This document shows positions 63,266 to 64,000 of a DNA stretch of 64,000 nucleotides, in pieces; the first letter of the stretch is position 1; each line of letters starts with the position of its first letter. The translations under genes were made by a program, and so were the position numbers. Location of the stretch: NCBI GenBank assembly GCA_039990395.1, contig JBDXFZ010000146.1, positions 496,001 to 560,000 of the forward strand, written 5' to 3'. Under the pieces are notes generated by a model. The model searched no databases. It was not told the DNA's origin and was given only the letters and a program-made list of their open reading frames with translations. This stretch comes from CALINF01 sp039990395. GTDB lineage: Bacteria > Pseudomonadota > Gammaproteobacteria > Pseudomonadales > Halieaceae.

Positions 63266-64000
63266 GTGACCACGGATTCTGTTGCTTCAGGTGAAGCTGT
63301 TACTTCATCTGGCCACATTGACATTCTTATCGTTGGAGCGGGCATCTCCGGAATTGATGCGGCGTATCACATCAAACACAGCTTGCCCGGGCGCAGTTTT
63401 CTGATGCTTGAAACTCAGGCGTCCTTCGGGGGTACCTGGGAGACACACACCTACCCCGGTATTCGTTCCGACAGTGATCTGTATACGTTTGGCTATCGGT
63501 GGAAACCGTGGATTGGTGCGCCGATAGCAACGCGGGAAGAAATCCTCAGCTACCTTAACGAAACGCTGGACGAGCAAGGGCTGCGTGAGTCTATCCGCTA
63601 CCGACACAAAGTTCGTAGCGCGAGTTGGTCTAGCGAAAAGCAAATTTGGCGCGTGATTGTGGACAACCTGGAAACAGGAGACTGCTGCGAATTTACCACC
63701 AACTTTCTGTGGATGTGCCAAGGCTACTATGATCACGATAGGCCCTATACCCCAGAATGGCCAGGTATGGAGAACTATAAGGGCAGGGTAGTTCACCCCC
63801 AGCTCTGGCCGGACGATCTGGACTATAGCGACATGGAAGTACTCGTGATCGGATCGGGCGCAACGGCAGCCACCATTGTCCCGGCGATGGCTGGTAAGTG
63901 TAAACACATCTCAATGCTACAGCGCTCGCCAACCTATTTTTTGCCCAACCCAAACGCTAATGAACTTGCCGATATTCTCAATACATTGGACATACCCGAT
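63266..64000 (+). CDS. FAD-dependent (Baeyer-Villiger-type) monooxygenase, cut by window edge
   Basis: First 245 codons. GTG start with GGGAGA upstream. FAD Rossmann motif IVGAGISGIDAAYHI at about 20-33, GGTWETHTYPGIRSDSDLYTFGY, and the second (NADPH) Rossmann VLVIGSGATAATI at about 192. The FxGxxxHxxxWP fingerprint of Baeyer-Villiger enzymes appears as YKGRVVHPQLWP. Oxygenates a ketone or heteroatom; substrate unknown. Confidence 0.9.
   Translation, partial: MTTDSVASGEAVTSSGHIDILIVGAGISGIDAAYHIKHSLPGRSFLMLETQASFGGTWETHTYPGIRSDSDLYTFGYRWKPWIGAPIATREEILSYLNETLDEQGLRESIRYRHKVRSASWSSEKQIWRVIVDNLETGDCCEFTTNFLWMCQGYYDHDRPYTPEWPGMENYKGRVVHPQLWPDDLDYSDMEVLVIGSGATAATIVPAMAGKCKHISMLQRSPTYFLPNPNANELADILNTLDIPD

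Noticed and set aside
1..64000. CRISPR array or insertion sequence
   Set aside because: No evenly spaced direct repeats and no transposase-like reading frame with terminal inverted repeats seen; the only mobile-element enzymes are the serine recombinase and its decayed relative.

Overview
The window looks like the chromosome of a marine-type gammaproteobacterium. Pointers are the DUF3450/ExbB/ExbB/ExbD/TonB/TPR operon, a wax-ester synthase with a lipase-like partner, a short-chain-dehydrogenase-rich lipid metabolism, a BLUF photoreceptor, the DUF3348/DUF802/OmpA/DUF2894 cluster and gltX fairly near a tRNA-Ala gene. A Halieaceae/Cellvibrionales (OM60/NOR5-like) origin is an inference from gene content only. 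Genes are dense on both strands, and both window edges cut a gene: a PQQ-dependent dehydrogenase at the left and a flavin monooxygenase at the right.

Layout. 1-10.8 kb: periplasmic and central metabolism (PQQ dehydrogenase, SRPBCC-Rieske protein, exported cyclase-family hydrolase, gltX, tandem-GST protein, SDR, alpha/beta hydrolase overlapping a WS/DGAT acyltransferase, L-serine dehydratase). 10.9-16.6 kb: a signalling block (single-domain receiver, OmpR-type regulator, large membrane hybrid-free histidine kinase, HD-GYP response regulator, small lipoprotein with an HExxH motif). 16.8-19.8 kb: ABC exporter and two small envelope proteins. 19.94-20.01 kb: tRNA-Ala(GGC).

20.0-41.1 kb: what I read as two related genomic islands stacked head to tail in the 3' end of that tRNA gene. 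Island 1 (about 11.7 kb) begins with an intact large serine recombinase whose last codons and stop lie inside the tRNA sequence. Its cargo is a TetR regulator, an outer-membrane protein, two paralogous metallo-beta-lactamase-fold hydrolases, and an ABC system (exported membrane protein, ATPase, FtsX-like permease, ZnuA-like metal-binding lipoprotein). Island 2 (about 9.3 kb) begins with the decayed C-terminus of a second recombinase of the same family. It carries a complete acyl-CoA degradation cassette (SDR, thiolase, two MaoC proteins, acyl-CoA dehydrogenase, AraC regulator, acyl-CoA ligase) and a secreted sulfatase. The three junctions share short repeats. A strong terminator directly after the last junction is plausibly the original tRNA terminator, now 21 kb from its gene.

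41.1-64 kb: chromosomal backbone again, with a cupin protein, a four-gene MotA/MotB-like motor cluster with a long-tailed stator protein (ZorAB-like in build), a nitrilase, a DUF2867-type epimerase, a VOC protein, an exported HAD phosphatase, a BLUF photoreceptor followed by small genes, an AraC regulator, a fatty-acid desaturase, a GNAT acetyltransferase, a YchJ-like protein, an exported M24 peptidase and a six-gene TonB energy-transduction operon on the minus strand.

All product calls rest on motifs and architecture read by eye; no database search was run.
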